NCBI GenBank assembly: GCA_014529385.2
Contig: CM043970.1
Location: 66,549,496-66,613,495, forward strand
Direction: 5' to 3'
DNA from: Adiantum capillus-veneris
Lineage: Eukaryota > Streptophyta > Polypodiopsida > Polypodiales > Pteridaceae
DNA length: 64,000 nucleotides
Shown here: piece by piece, positions 1-10,580 of the stretch
Layout: each line of letters opens with the position of its first letter
Position numbering within the stretch: position 1 is the first letter of the stretch
Translations under genes and position numbers: made by a program
The notes under the pieces: model-generated
The model's input: only the letters and a program-made list of their open reading frames with translations
Databases searched by the model: none
What the model was told of the DNA's origin: nothing

Positions 1-848
1 TAGCAATAACAACCCCATGTCATAATGAGAGTTGTCTTTGTTCGATCTTTAATAGCAATCTTCAATTGAAAATAGCCTAAAAAACCATCAAACACACACA
101 GTACCTCTCATAACCTGCCACACTGAATCCAAGATTTGATCAATGAATGGAAGAGGATATGGGTTCTTCTTAGTGGATACATTTAAGGGTTTAAAATCTA
201 CACAAATCCTCCACTTTCCAACCTTCTTTGGCCTGACCACTACTGGACTCACATATTCTGTGGTCTCCACGGGGACTATGAACCCTGCCTTCAATAACTT
301 GTCCAGCTCTTCATGCAAGGCTTCCATCTTCTCTTGATCCATCCTTCTTAGCCTTTGCCACACTGGCTTAGCACCTTTCTTCAGCTCTATATGTATATCT
401 TCTCCTTTTAACCCTCTAATCTCTTCATATGAAGTAATGAAAAAATCAAGAAAACTAGCCAGCATGTGCAAATATATCTCCTTCTCCATAGCTGAGAGGT
501 CTCCACTAATCATTTGTGTCATCAATTCCTGCTTCTTTGACAATTCAACCTTGGTTTGCATTAGTCCTTCAATCACTTCATAAGGCCCTTCACTTTCATC
601 TTCGATCCCATTTGCAAATGCAACTAAACCAGACTCATGGATTTCTTCGTCCATCAGAAGAAATGCAAGATCAACATCCTCATCACTGCTGGTAGTACTA
701 TCATTGTCCTCATCAGAAACTGAGCAGTAGTCTTCATCACTAGACTCATCCTCATCTTCATAAAGTTCTTCCAATAGTTTCCTTGTGTCCACGTAACCAT
801 GGTCTGCCAGTATAATAGGATATGCTCCCAACCCCGTTGGTATCACAT
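1..848 (-). pseudogene. Ty3/gypsy element C, protease end to RT (fragment)
   Basis: Read on the minus strand, this is the middle of a Ty3/gypsy pol gene. The open frame runs 909 to 88, but its first 20 or so codons come from the adjacent LTR, so real element sequence starts at 848 with the protease tail (PTGLGAYPIIL). A very acidic linker with many Asp, Glu and Ser follows. Then comes the RT start: a basic WQRLRRMDQEKMEAL stretch, VSPVVVRPKKVGKWRICVDF, and PYPLPFIDQILDSV. The frame breaks near 130, and RT continues in another frame to base 1 (GYFQLKIAIKDRTKTT). The rest of RT, RNase H and integrase would lie left of the window. The gag and upstream protease are on the far side of the element A insertion, at 33836-34790. 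Family assignment is firm; the gene is dead. Confidence 0.88.
844..848. repeat. Left target-site duplication of element A (CACAT)
   Basis: The five bases CACAT directly precede LTR1 and recur exactly after LTR3 at 33836-33840. On both sides the flanking DNA is the same minus-strand protease of element C. This fixes the outer ends of the composite element. Confidence 0.9.
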
Positions 849-1777
849 TGTTAGAAGCTGGACACACCCTACGAAAAATGACTGCTTGGCGCATTATTAT
901 TTTTTGCAATTATTCATTTATTGAGAAAACTCGACATTTCACCTTTGCAAATATTGGGGCTTACAGAAGTTTCCAAATTGTATCCCAGTTTTGACATTTA
1001 GATTGAGTAGATGGATAAAATGGAACATTAGCGTTTGAGATTGTAAGGTATTTATACCACTTTTTGACCTTAATGAAAAACCTTTTGTCATTTGAAAAAG
1101 TTTTGTCTCTGCGACTGAGCGTACTGTGTACGATAGAGAGAGTGAGAGTTTCATCTTGATGCCATGCGCGCACCGGTGGTCGGAATCGAGTGCGGAGAAG
1201 TGTAGAGTCTTGCCCCCGACGAGAGCTACGCGCCGATACCTACATTGCAGGCATACGGTCCGGTTTTGCGAGCTCGACCTACGAGCTTCATCTGGTGATT
1301 CGGTGAGCATATGTTATCCGTTTTTCGCATTTCAGCATATCCACGCGTTCGCATTGAGTAGAGCTACACATTAGACACTTAAGTTTTTGAAAACGACGAC
1401 TTGAAAATTTTGACCAGACATCCTACATGTTTTTGCACCAGGTGTTTTGGGTTGGGATTTTGGTTCATGGACCTTAGAGAGAGCGACCTATTGGTGTTAG
1501 TAAGGTCTCCTTTAAGTTCTATGGCGTTTCCAGAACGTTTGATGGGTATTTGGCTCTTGGAAGCGTTGTAGGAAACCTCCTCTTATGCACTCCCGAAGGC
1601 TATAGCTTAGACATTGGGTAGAGACCTCTGTAGAAATTAGTCCAGAGTCGGTCGAGTGTAGATTGACACCCTATTCTTGCTTCCACGCGCCTGCGGGTCG
1701 AGCTTCGTCCTTAGCTGACAAATCTTGTAAGGTGAGTTCTCGCTGTGCTGACATCCGTCGCGTCATATCCGCCAACA
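849..1777 (+). repeat. LTR1, 5' LTR of composite gypsy element A
   Basis: This 929-bp LTR starts TGTTAGAAGC and ends CCGCCAACA (TG...CA). It is followed at once by a tRNA-Asp-type primer site. Three more copies of the family lie in the window (13414-20111 interrupted, 32902-33835, 34791-35709). A TATTTATA-like box lies near 1050. The half-palindrome AGACATCCTAC occurs at 1416. Short open frames across it (for example 939-1310 minus and 1126-1374 plus) are not counted as genes. Confidence 0.92.
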
Positions 1778-1796
1778 TTGGCGCCGCTTCCGGGGA
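1778..1796 (+). other. Primer-binding site, tRNA-Asp type
   Basis: TTGGCGCCGCTTCCGGGGA follows LTR1 directly. It is close to the complement of the 3' end of plant tRNA-Asp, a primer typical of Athila-like Ty3/gypsy elements. The copy in element B (35710) reads TTGGCACCGCTGCCGGGGAC. Which residues differ from the tRNA could not be checked here. Confidence 0.8.
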
Positions 1797-1855
1797 TGAA
1801 AACCCTAGGTAGGTGACCGAGACTAGTCCTTGAGGATAGGGATTCTCTGGCCTGC

Positions 1856-3816
1856 TTGATGAATTTAAGATCAGAAATATACATTTTTAGAGACCAAAAG
1901 GTGACAGGTGACCAAGGTATCTTAGTGTCCACCGAAGAGAGTGTAACTCAGGCAAGGCTAGATCTACTAGCACCGATTATTGAGGAAGGTAGTGATACTG
2001 ACACCTCATCAGACAAATCCTTCTTCATGATGGGTAGTCAATAGCCTGGAGGTTTCACCTATGACGGACCAATGCCAGGAGGAAGCACCTCCGTAAATCC
2101 TTTGAATGATTCCTTGAAGTTCATTGTGATCTTCTTAGAAGGAACAAACTCGAGGGGAGCCCTACTCTATTCTAACTATCGAGGACGCAAGTGTATTTGT
2201 ATTGAAGAAATTTCGGCTCAAAGATTGGAGATAATTCGAGTCTATGATGATGGAGATAGATTCCGAGACGAAAAGGGGAACCACTCTCTTATAGTTAGTA
2301 ACCCTGAAGATTACAACAGATATGGAGATAACGTGGCGAAAGGGAAAATGGTTTCGAAAACTCAAGAACTGCCACCAAACATTGATCTACTTGGAGCAAT
2401 TTTTATGTATGATAAGAAAACAACCAAGGTTTCAACTTATAATAAGAACGTGGGAATCTACAAGCATGAGAGTGAGGGAATAGTCTCTTACTTTCACTGC
2501 AAAGAACCATACCCAACCGAGTTAAGCAAAGACAAGGTTCTTTACTTATTCTCTTATGAAACTGCTATGGGAAGGATATAGTTTTTGTTGATAGGTACGG
2601 GCGGGAATACCAACGTATTCTCCAAGAGGAGGTAGAAAAGGCAACTGTTCCAGGATCATCAACATATGCCCCAGACAAAGTGCCAAGAGCCACCTACACC
2701 CCTAGAAAGTCGACAAATCCCTTTTCAACTACAAGTGTGGTGGAGACCATTGGCTAAGAGACTGTCCTCATGATGAAATCATTAGTGTCAACGCATATTG
2801 CACCAAGTGTGGAGTTACTCATTTGATTCCTGATTGCCTAAGAACGCGAGCAAAGGAGCAAAAACTACCTTGAACATGCTGGAAGCAGTTCCTTCCAGTG
2901 GAGGGTCTGAAAATGAAACAATCATACCTATTCAAGCGGTGACACGAGCCCAAGCTCAAATAATGACAAACGAACCCATAATTGAAGAGCCAAAAATTGA
3001 TGCCCCAAGTTCAGAAACAAAAAATCAGAGAAGCACTTGGAAAGCTAGAAAGGCGCGTATGAAATCCAAGAAAGAACGAGAGCAAATAGCTCTATTCAAG
3101 GAGTTAAAACACACAAAGGATAGATTAGAGCGGTTAGAGGATCTAGCTAGCCTAAGCTCACACACCGTGGCAACCATAGCACCCAAGGAAACAGCAAAGC
3201 CCAAAAGAGCAGAATCAGGAGCATCAGTACTGGAAGACAAGGTAAATGAGCATTTGGATGCACTTCTAAAAGCTTACGAAGCCAGACTCAAAAAGAACCA
3301 AACCCAAGAGCAAAGATGGATGACTTATCCATATGCTGAAATAGAAAAACAAAGGTTGGAAATGTGTAGAAAGATGATTGAAACAACTCAATCTTTGATG
3401 GAAAACCCGCTTGGTAAACCTGCAAATTGGCATGAAGTACCAGCTCCAACCGCTATCCAACCAACTTTAGAGGAACAAGTAGAAACGAAGGAAAGACACA
3501 CGAATGCCTATGAGTCTAGGGGAGAGCCTATCATAGTTCCAAATACAATAGATGAGGCAAGTGACGGGTTCCAGCCTAAAACATTGACAGAAATGCGTAA
3601 AGACTGTAACGATCTAGATGATCTGTGGAAGCAGATCCGTGAGGCCAACGAAGCTAACAGGGTGAGTAACCACATGAACAGCACAAGAAAAGAGAAAAAT
3701 GAGATCTTACCTCCTATTGAAGAGTTTGAGGCAAGATCACAAGTGAACTTTGACATACATTACAAGGGGGAGAACGGGGATCAATTAGCTCGGGGCACAG
3801 CCAACCAGACTCGATG
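1856..3816 (+). pseudogene. Element A gag-like region, broken
   Basis: The reading frame is broken into pieces at 1856-2044, 2072-2581, about 2582-2870 and 2834-3816. A TAG at 2042 lies in the same frame as the next piece. Around 2700-2850, in a shifted frame, are two zinc-knuckle motifs. The first has lost its leading Cys (NYKCGGDHWLRDC); the second is complete (CTKCGVTHLIPDC). This marks the nucleocapsid end of Gag. The piece 2834-3816 (327 aa) is highly charged with Lys/Glu-rich helices and has no recognised domain. The first 220 aa are not a family I recognise; the gag call rests on position after the primer site and on the knuckles. At least three frameshifts make it nonfunctional. Confidence 0.7.
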
Positions 3817-4866
3817 AAAACTCTACCCTCTTACCTAGGAGAGTGTGAAGCCAAGTTTGAGGTGAGAGCAATCCCATCTCAAAGACTTTCTTCTAACAAA
3901 GTGATGGATTCACAAGGGTTGCTTGTATTATTGTCCACCCCGGTGGCATGCACAATCACATTAGCCGCACTCCTAAGGTTACGACCAAACATGTGGACCA
4001 CAATAGGCAAATGCCTAGAAAATTTGGAGTGAAAGGCCCCACCTCAAAGCTTCAGGAAGGGATCAAAGAATTGGACAGGCCTCAACTAAATATTAGGCCA
4101 GTACCATTAAACAAAGTTGGAGAGTATTGCGAGGGAGAAGATGGAAACACCACGCTACCAGTAGAATTCCAAGGAGTAGTTTCCAAAGCTATTCTTGACA
4201 ATGGAGCGGGAGTTGCTATCACCACCAAAGAAATCTAGAAAAAATGGGAAAAACCAGCTTTAAGAGCTACTAGTATGAAATTGCAATTGGTAGATGGGTT
4301 CATGGAGAAGCCTCTAGGACTCTTAGAAAAGGTGATTGTCACTTCGTGCGGAATCGAGTATGAGCATACATTTGCAATAGTCGATTTTGACAAAAAGAAC
4401 AACTATGAGATCATCTTGGGAAGACCATTGATGAGACAATTGAAGATGGTCCAGGATTGGGGTTACGACCACATATACCTCAGACATGGTGAGACAACAA
4501 CCGAAATACACCTGAAAGACCATAGTTACAAGGATGTGAACCAGACACCAGTGGAAGAGTTTGATTCGGCTACAGTCGTAGGATCGGAACTCCCAGCATG
4601 GTTAGGGAAACAAAAAGAGCTATGGATGTGCGGAGCTTCACATTGTGGGAGCTTAAAAAGAGAGGAATGCATCTTAGAAAGAGCAATTGAGGACAATGAG
4701 TATATTTCGGAACCTTTTCCTGAAGAAGCCTTGAAACCTCTAGAATGGGAATACATACTAGCAACATTGGATGTCTGTACCATTACAGACAGTCCAACAA
4801 CAAAATTTTGCGATAAGGAGGGCTATGATGTGCTACCCTATTACATGGTAATCCTTATACCAGGAG
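3814..4866 (+). pseudogene. Element A retropepsin-like protease
   Basis: This is the aspartic protease part of the polyprotein, in pieces 3814-4032, 3948-4238 and 4275-4866. The active-site motif near 4195 reads LDNGAGVAI; the related copy in element B reads LDSGAGVSI, so the catalytic DSG has become DNG here. A TAG at 4236 separates it from the next piece, which carries the flap and C-terminal half, including NNYEIILGRPLMRQLKMVQDWG. The final segment of about 100 aa (SELPAWLGKQKELWMCGASH and on) is also found in element B at 37870-38170. At 4867 the gypsy sequence ends and copia sequence continues without a frame break. Confidence 0.85.
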
Positions 4867-5870
4867 TGATTGCTCGCAAGCACTTGGAAGAAATTTCAGC
4901 TTTGAAGTCAAAGATGGCAAAATCATTTGACATGAAAGACATGGGTGAGGCAAGTCATATACTTGGTATGCGCATTGAGAGAGACAGATCAAAGAAGTTG
5001 ATTTGGTTATCTCAAACAGAGTATATTGACAAGGTTTTGCAATGTTTCAATATGGAGAAGGGAAAGAAACTGAGTGTTCCATTGCCACCATATGTGAAAC
5101 TTAGCAAACAAGGTTGTCCCGTGTCTGAGGAAGAACAAGCTAAAATGGATAAGATTCCATATGCGTCTGCAGTGGGTAGTTTGATGTATGCAATGATTGC
5201 TACTCGCCCAGACATTGCATTTGCAGTGGGAGTAGTAAGTCGATACATGTCAAACCCAGGCAAGAAACATTGGGAGGCAGTGAAAGGAATATTGAGATAC
5301 CTGAAAGCTACAAAGAGTATGCATATATGCTATGGGAGTCATGAGCTAAGTGTAAAGGGTTTTACAGACTCAGATTATGCAGGTGACTTAGACAACCAAA
5401 GGTCTACGTCAGGATATGTCTTTACATTGGCTGGTGGAGCAGTATCATGGCGTTCTAGATTACAAGATTGTGTTACTCAGTCTACTATAGAGGCTGAATA
5501 TGTTGCAGCATCAGAGGCATGCAAAGAATCAATTTGGCTTAATCGACTAGTAGCAGATTTGTGAATCAAAGAAGATATGCTTGTGTTATATTGTGATAGT
5601 CAAAGTGCTATACAATTGGCTCGCAATCCAGTTTATCACTCAAAGACAAAGCATGTGGATGTGAAGTATCATTTCATCAGGGAAATGCTCGAGGATAAGC
5701 AACTTCAGCTTGTCAAAGTTCACACCACAGAAAATCCTACTGATCTACTTACAAAAGGAGTTCCTTCAGAGAGCTTTGCGCATTTTCGCAAGCAGTTAGG
5801 TGTAGGGGAGTACATCACTTCTCTACATCTCTTGTATATTAGCTTGTATAGTAGCTTCTCTCACACTTAA
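4867..5870 (+). pseudogene. Ty1/copia 3' fragment: RT C-terminus and RNase H
   Basis: From the gypsy protease the frame runs straight into copia pol, starting just downstream of where the copia YVDD box would be. Recognisable copia motifs in order: MAKSFDMKDMGEASHILGM, PYASAVGSLMYAMIATRPDI, HWEAVKGILRYLKAT, FTDSDYAGD, EAEYVAASEACKE, LYCDSQSAIQLARNP, TKHVDVKYHFIREML and DLLTKG. A TGA at 5562 (normally Gly) interrupts RNase H; the frame then continues to 5870. A copia polypurine tract and LTR start follow. The fragment replaces the gypsy RT/integrase expected here, so element A could not supply its own pol enzymes. Confidence 0.9.
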
Positions 5871-5874
5871 AGTA

Positions 5875-5924
5875 CCACATTGGACTTTAAGTGGGAGGTT
5901 GTTGGGGTATAAAGCCCAATGTGG
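5875..5924. repeat. Imperfect hairpin over copia PPT/LTR boundary
   Basis: CCACATTGGACTTTAAG (5875-5891) is nearly the reverse complement of TATAAAGCCCAATGTGG (5908-5924), with a 16-base loop. The loop holds the polypurine end and the LTR start. Whether this has a role is unknown. Confidence 0.55.
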
Positions 5925-6110
5925 TCGCCCAGGTAAGTGGGCAGGCCGCCAGGTATGTACACATATTCTTTTGTAAAAACCTAATAAGAACTCACTATGC
6001 TCTACACATTACAGTAGAGCGAGTTCACCATATCGTCGTGCTCTTCTTCTCGCACTCTCTCTCGCGTCGCACTTTCGCTCGTACTCCTTCAAACGGCTAA
6101 CCCAAAAGCA
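5886..6110 (+). repeat. Copia polypurine tract and start of 3' LTR
   Basis: A purine-rich tract (AAGTGGGAGG) is followed at 5900 by TGTTGGGGTATAAAGCCC, a common start of plant copia LTRs. A TATAAA lies only ten bases in. The LTR end could not be placed because no second copy is in the window; 6110 is a guess. No host or element gene is visible here. Confidence 0.6.
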
Positions 6111-6796
6111 ACGAGACTTCATCGGTAGCTTACCCTAGCATAGGAGACCAGTCTTGGATGTCCAAAGGCAGTAGAAAACCATCAGGAAAAACCCTAATTC
6201 CTAGAATCCCGCAAGAGGCCACCAAATGGGAAATCGATAGAAAGGCGCCCAAACGCTACCAAAATTCATGAGTAGGAGCATCTCGACATGCTCGACAAGT
6301 CTATGTAGCCCACATGACCAAAAGGTGACCGGAGCGGCACTAAACTTTAGAAACGGCATCAGACACACAAAGCGTCAAATAGCTCTCGCGGCCAAACCGC
6401 ATGTCCATTTGCCACCAAACTTAACGAGCGACTTTCCTAGACCATCAACAACCAACTCCTATGGTGGTAGACCACCACAGGTCATCGAAGACATGTAAAC
6501 ACAACCACGGGTGCTTCTAGAGTGACAAATTTCCAAATGGAGCTCCGATGAAGCCAAAGTCGACAAAAACCATACGGTAAGGATCCCCAAGGGATAAGGA
6601 AGCTATGGAGACCAACATCAAGAAATTTCATCGCCGAAGAGCACTCCAAAAGTCAAAAAACGGCTCGGAGGCTCTGAAATCCACATAGGGAGTTACTTTC
6701 TATCCATTTGACTTTTTTGTTGAAATTAGGCTTAAAAGGGACTCAGGGGGACTAAGGGCAGGCACCAGTGACAGTTTCCATGAAAAAATCATCAGG
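6111..6796. other. Unassigned noncoding DNA
   Basis: There is no credible coding region; only short frames such as 6268-6498 without recognisable motifs. It may include the end of the copia LTR and then element A internal noncoding DNA leading into the 285-bp repeats. A local copy of the same DNA was not noticed elsewhere in the window. Confidence 0.5.
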
Positions 6797-7748
6797 AGAC
6801 ATCCTACGCGTAGGATGTCTCAAGGCCATTTTTGGGCACAAAACCCAACATTTTTCGTCACACACATTTTCTGAATGGCCTTTACATGCGAGCCACCAAG
6901 TTTCATCACATTTGGACCAAAATTGACCTCATATGCATGAAAAAACGCAAAGTTAGGGCATAGAGGAAATAATGGGCCATAGACCTACCAAATCTTGTCC
7001 AACTCACATGAAACTTGCACAACACATTCATGAGCACATAGACAACCAATCTGTGTGGTCACCTACAAACATTGATGAAGTAGACATCCTACGCGTAGGA
7101 TGTCTATTTGACATTTTGGGCCTACAGAGGGTATTTTTACATTCCACATCTTTTCTTATCATCTTCAAGAGCTCATATATCAAGTTTGAAGCCATTCTAA
7201 TCATTTTTGACCGCCAACACCTTCAAGATACACTTTTTGAGCCTAAAAACACTACACAGGGTCTTATCAACGTCAATTCTTGTCCAAATCAAAATCCAAG
7301 AGCATGGCCATGTTCCACATGCCAAGGACTACTCACATAACAAATCCCAAGCCATTTTGATGAAATAGACATCCTACGTGTAGGATGTCTCTAGCATGTT
7401 TTTGAACTTCTGTGCAAAGAATGACATCATGAAAGCCAATACCATGGTGCAAGGAGCCCATATATCAATTTTCAACCCATTTGGATATGATTTACTACCT
7501 GTAGTGGACTTTTACCCTAAGTGTGAGCCTAAAGCCTGAATTTGCCCAAAAATCCACTTTTTTGATGCCCAAACCCAATTCCAAGCACATAGCCATGTTG
7601 TGCAGGCCAAGGACCACCAGCATGACAAGTATCACCCAAATCTGATGAAAAAGACATCCTACGCGTAGGATGTCTAAATGAAAATTTTTGGAGATAATTG
7701 CACTCTGAGCACATGTACAGATGCCCAAGTTCCTTTTAAGTTTTATTT
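6797..7748. repeat. 285-bp tandem repeats with conserved 24-bp palindrome
   Basis: A 24-bp inverted repeat, AGACATCCTACG followed by its reverse complement, occurs at 6797-6820, 7082-7105, 7367-7390 (one mismatched pair) and 7652-7675. The starts are exactly 285 bases apart three times. DNA between the palindromes is diverged but still alignable: 'CATATATCAAnTTT' and 'GCCATGTTnnnCAnGCCAAGGAC' recur at matching places. So this is an old tandem repeat whose palindrome has stayed almost unchanged. It ends about 90 bases before the ATG of ORF X. Element B carries the same palindrome (36242-37107), and the LTRs carry one half of it. Its function is unknown; a protein-binding dyad or DNA/RNA hairpin are possibilities. 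Confidence 0.85.
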
Positions 7749-7840
7749 TCAATTTTCAAGTCATTTGGACAGTTAAAACTCAGTTTCTCAGCTGATATGG
7801 AAAAAAAACTAACTTCGGACTACTGAGTGCAACAGGATCT

Positions 7841-8662
7841 ATGGCAGCCACAAAGTCACCGGCAAAGAAGAAGCGGATGGCCATAAAGGATTATTTGGAA
7901 GAAGTAGAGCCCTTCGTCATACCAGAAGGAACTCTAAATCCAACAAGCACATGGATCCAAGAAGATCTGCTAGAGTCAAATGATCTAAAGATTTACCAAC
8001 GCATGTTCAAAGACACAGAAGGAAATGTGATAGAGCTACCAATGCTACCACGGGAGCTCAATGAGTTTGTCAGAAGCAAGATGGCAAAGTATCTGGAGAA
8101 GATTGATATCCACAATTATTTTGAAGTTGTGCCGGCAGGTATTGGCATAAAAAGAGTATGGGAATTTGTGATGACAATCAAAGAAGATGGAGTGGCCCGA
8201 TTTACAGATCTGCAGGGCAAGCCAGGCACGGAGATTCTAATCACCGAGAGAGTAGTGGCAGCTGCACTAGACCTCTCCAACAAGGGGGATAGTGTAACCA
8301 AAAGAAGAGACGAAGTAAAGGTGTACACGGAAAAGAAAGCCAACTACACCTTTGAAGACATTGCCAACCCTAAAGTGGCAATCATGAGTCCGTTGTACAA
8401 TCAATATTTCCATATGTGTACAAAGCGTCCACAAAAGTACCGAATGCCTCCTGCAGCAATTGCCACAACATTCACCTGGGAAATGCAGAAAAGCAAGCCG
8501 AAGGTAATCAATTATGCAGCTTATGTACATGATAATCTGGTGAAGATGGGCAACAACAACCCCACATACATTGTGCCGGGTGATCTAATCAGGAAGGTGG
8601 TTTATGAGCATTGCACGTCAAGGGAAGATGGCCTGACCCTCCATCATAGAACGACTGGTTGA
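7841..8662 (+). pseudogene. ORF X copy 1, N-terminal domain
   Basis: These 273 codons start with a basic, nuclear-localisation-like patch (MAATKSPAKKKRM). A globular domain follows, with DYLEEVEPFVIPEGTL, LPRELNEFVRSKM, a Trp-centred RVWEFV segment and TERVVAAALDLSNKGDS. I do not recognise the family by sequence. Its plan (a Trp-containing helix, a DG-rich middle, an 'ITER..AAALDL' helix, then a HMCTKRPQKYRMP patch) loosely resembles the 'putative plant transposon protein' domain of Athila-type elements, but this is only a suggestion. The ATG is kept in copy 2 (20202) in the same context, supporting the start. The frame ends at a TGA (8660) after a frameshift; in copy 2 the matching frame continues. 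It lies in the 3' part of element A, the place of the extra ORF in Athila elements. Confidence 0.75.
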
Positions 8663-9373
8663 GGCTCAAGGAAGATAAGGAAGATGAACAGCCCAAAGCA
8701 CCAAGGGTGGCACCCGTTTGAAACGCCGGTTAGAAATAGTGCAAGAAGAGCAGCCAGAGCTGAAGAAGGGAAAGAAGGAATCTATCCAAGTGCCAGTAAA
8801 AGAGACGAAATCACAGAAAGCGGCATGGCTAGAGAGGCTAATGGAAAGTTTCAAGGCCAAAAGAGCCCTCAAAGGAGATTTGAATGAACTATGGAAGCCG
8901 TCTCTAGAAGCAATGTCGGGATCATCCCGAAGGGTGCACAGAGACAGATTCAATGATTACATTTAGAATTTTGAGATTCTTGATGCCACATCAGAAAATA
9001 TCCCACATATACCATTTATGGAAGCACAAGTGGAGCAAGTGAGAAGGCAACTGCTAGAGGATCATGAAGGCCAAGAGAGAGAAAGGAAGACAGGGATTTC
9101 AAGAAAAAGCCGACAACTCCACCGTCCAGCCCTGAGTCCAACCCACTGCCCTCAACACCTCCTCGTAGCCCTCCACAAGAAGAGAAAGAGGAGCAAGACA
9201 AACCAGAAGACCAAGAAGAGTCAAAGCAAGAACAAAGTCAAGAGCAAGAACCAAAGGAAGAGGCTAAGACTAAAAGTGAGTAGCCAAGGCCAAATGAAGC
9301 AATATATAACACATTTCTAGACCTAGTAGCTGTCGGATATACAAAAGAAGAGGCTGCCACAGTCGTATTTGAC
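8663..9373 (+). pseudogene. ORF X copy 1, broken linker region
   Basis: This continues ORF X in shifting frames. A charged piece (ELKKGKKESIQVPVKETK) and GSSRRVHRDRFNDYI lead to a TAG at 8964. A region corresponding to the proline-rich and acidic segment of copy 2 (30700-30900) follows, here scrambled by frameshifts near 9090-9320. Nothing else is encoded in this stretch. Confidence 0.65.
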
Positions 9374-10580
9374 TTGGGAAGCACGGGGCCCAAAGAGCAA
9401 ATGCAAAGTCTATGGTTAGTGGAGCTAAAGGAGATGGCCACTGATATAGTGGACGTGCACCCACTCACCAATGATTGGAATGTGGTAATGACAAAGCTAA
9501 CCGGGCTAAGAGCACAATCAATGGCCTCAGAAAGTGAAATGGCAACTCTCAAAGCCACTAAAGTGCAAATAAAGCTTGAAGTCGACACGTTACAAAAACA
9601 AAGCCAAAGGCAGATAGAGGGAGAGACAGAGCTGCAAGCCAGTCTGGCAAAGGCATTGCAAAGATGCCAGGAAATGGAAAGAGAAAATCAGGAAGCATCT
9701 CAAAGACTGCAAGGAGCCGAAGAGGAGTACAGAAAACTCAGTAAGTCATTGACAGATGCAAAGAGGGAAAGGGATAACCTAACCCTACAACTTGCTGAGG
9801 AGTCCAAGGAAGTTGAGGCCATGCGCAATGCCAAAGAAAAGGCAGAAATAGATCAGGAGGCTAGCCAGGATGAGGTCCTTGAGCTCAAGGACCAGCTTAA
9901 AGTTAAAGATCAAACCATCCAGCGGGGCTACGGGCATCTCCTGCCAGAGTTAAGGCTACTAGCTCGCCTCACACCACTACAGAGAGCCAGATCTATGAAG
10001 AACAGATGAAAGAGCTCCAGAAAGCGTTGACCTTAGAGAGGAAGCAAAGGTTGATGATGGAAGAAGGGTCGGTGGTTATGCAAACACGCATGGAAGAACA
10101 TCAGAAAGCAATGCAAGATGAGCTAGAAAATATCAAGAGAAAGCTCGAGGAGGCAGAAAAGATAAAAGCCGAGTTGAACAACCTCCTCATGAACATGGGA
10201 GAAGAAGTTGAAGCAGAAAAACAGACACTCCAAAAGCAGATAAATGAGCTAAGAGGCAAGCAGGCAGAAGAGCAGGCAGGCACAGGGCCAGCAACCATGG
10301 AAGGCATAGACCTAGAGAATGTAGCAGATCCTGTGGACACACCCATGCAAGAGGAAATCCTAGTAGGACCCTCTCAAGAGCCACAAGATCTGACACAAGA
10401 AGAGGAAGACAAGATGCGCAAGGCCATAAAGGCATAAATCAAAGAGACGTCCAAGGAAGCCTTGGAATGGGAGCAAAGGGTTTTTAAATTAATGACCATT
10501 CAGAAGATAGGCGCCAGCAACCTCCGGCGTGAATGGCTACATCCCTCTCTACCATATCCTTTGCTAAAGTACGAAGCCGT
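9374..10580 (+). pseudogene. ORF X copy 1, coiled-coil region
   Basis: Two overlapping frames (9374-10009 and 10006-10437) encode long heptad-rich helices full of Glu, Lys, Gln and Leu, for example EEEYRKLSKSLTDAKRERD and ELENIKRKLEEAEKIKAEL. An acidic segment follows (MEGIDLENVADPVDTPMQEE). A frameshift near 9925 separates the frames. A TAA at 10435 precedes a further matching segment (EALEWEQRVFK, NLRREWL) that runs to 10580, where a solo LTR is inserted. Coiled coils imply self-assembly or partner binding, but no specific partner is evident. Copy 2 keeps the same order at 31075-32183. Confidence 0.72.

Noticed and set aside
1126-1374. Short frames in the A/B family LTRs (also 939-1310, 13709-13969, 32992-33369)
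   Set aside because: They sit at the same LTR positions in different lengths with changed frames, and have no motif.
1778-1796. A tRNA gene
   Set aside because: Only the tRNA 3'-end complement is present, at the place of a primer-binding site; there is no cloverleaf.
6797-7675. CRISPR-like array from regularly spaced palindromes
   Set aside because: The 285-bp spacing, alignable spacers and the plant retroelement setting exclude it.
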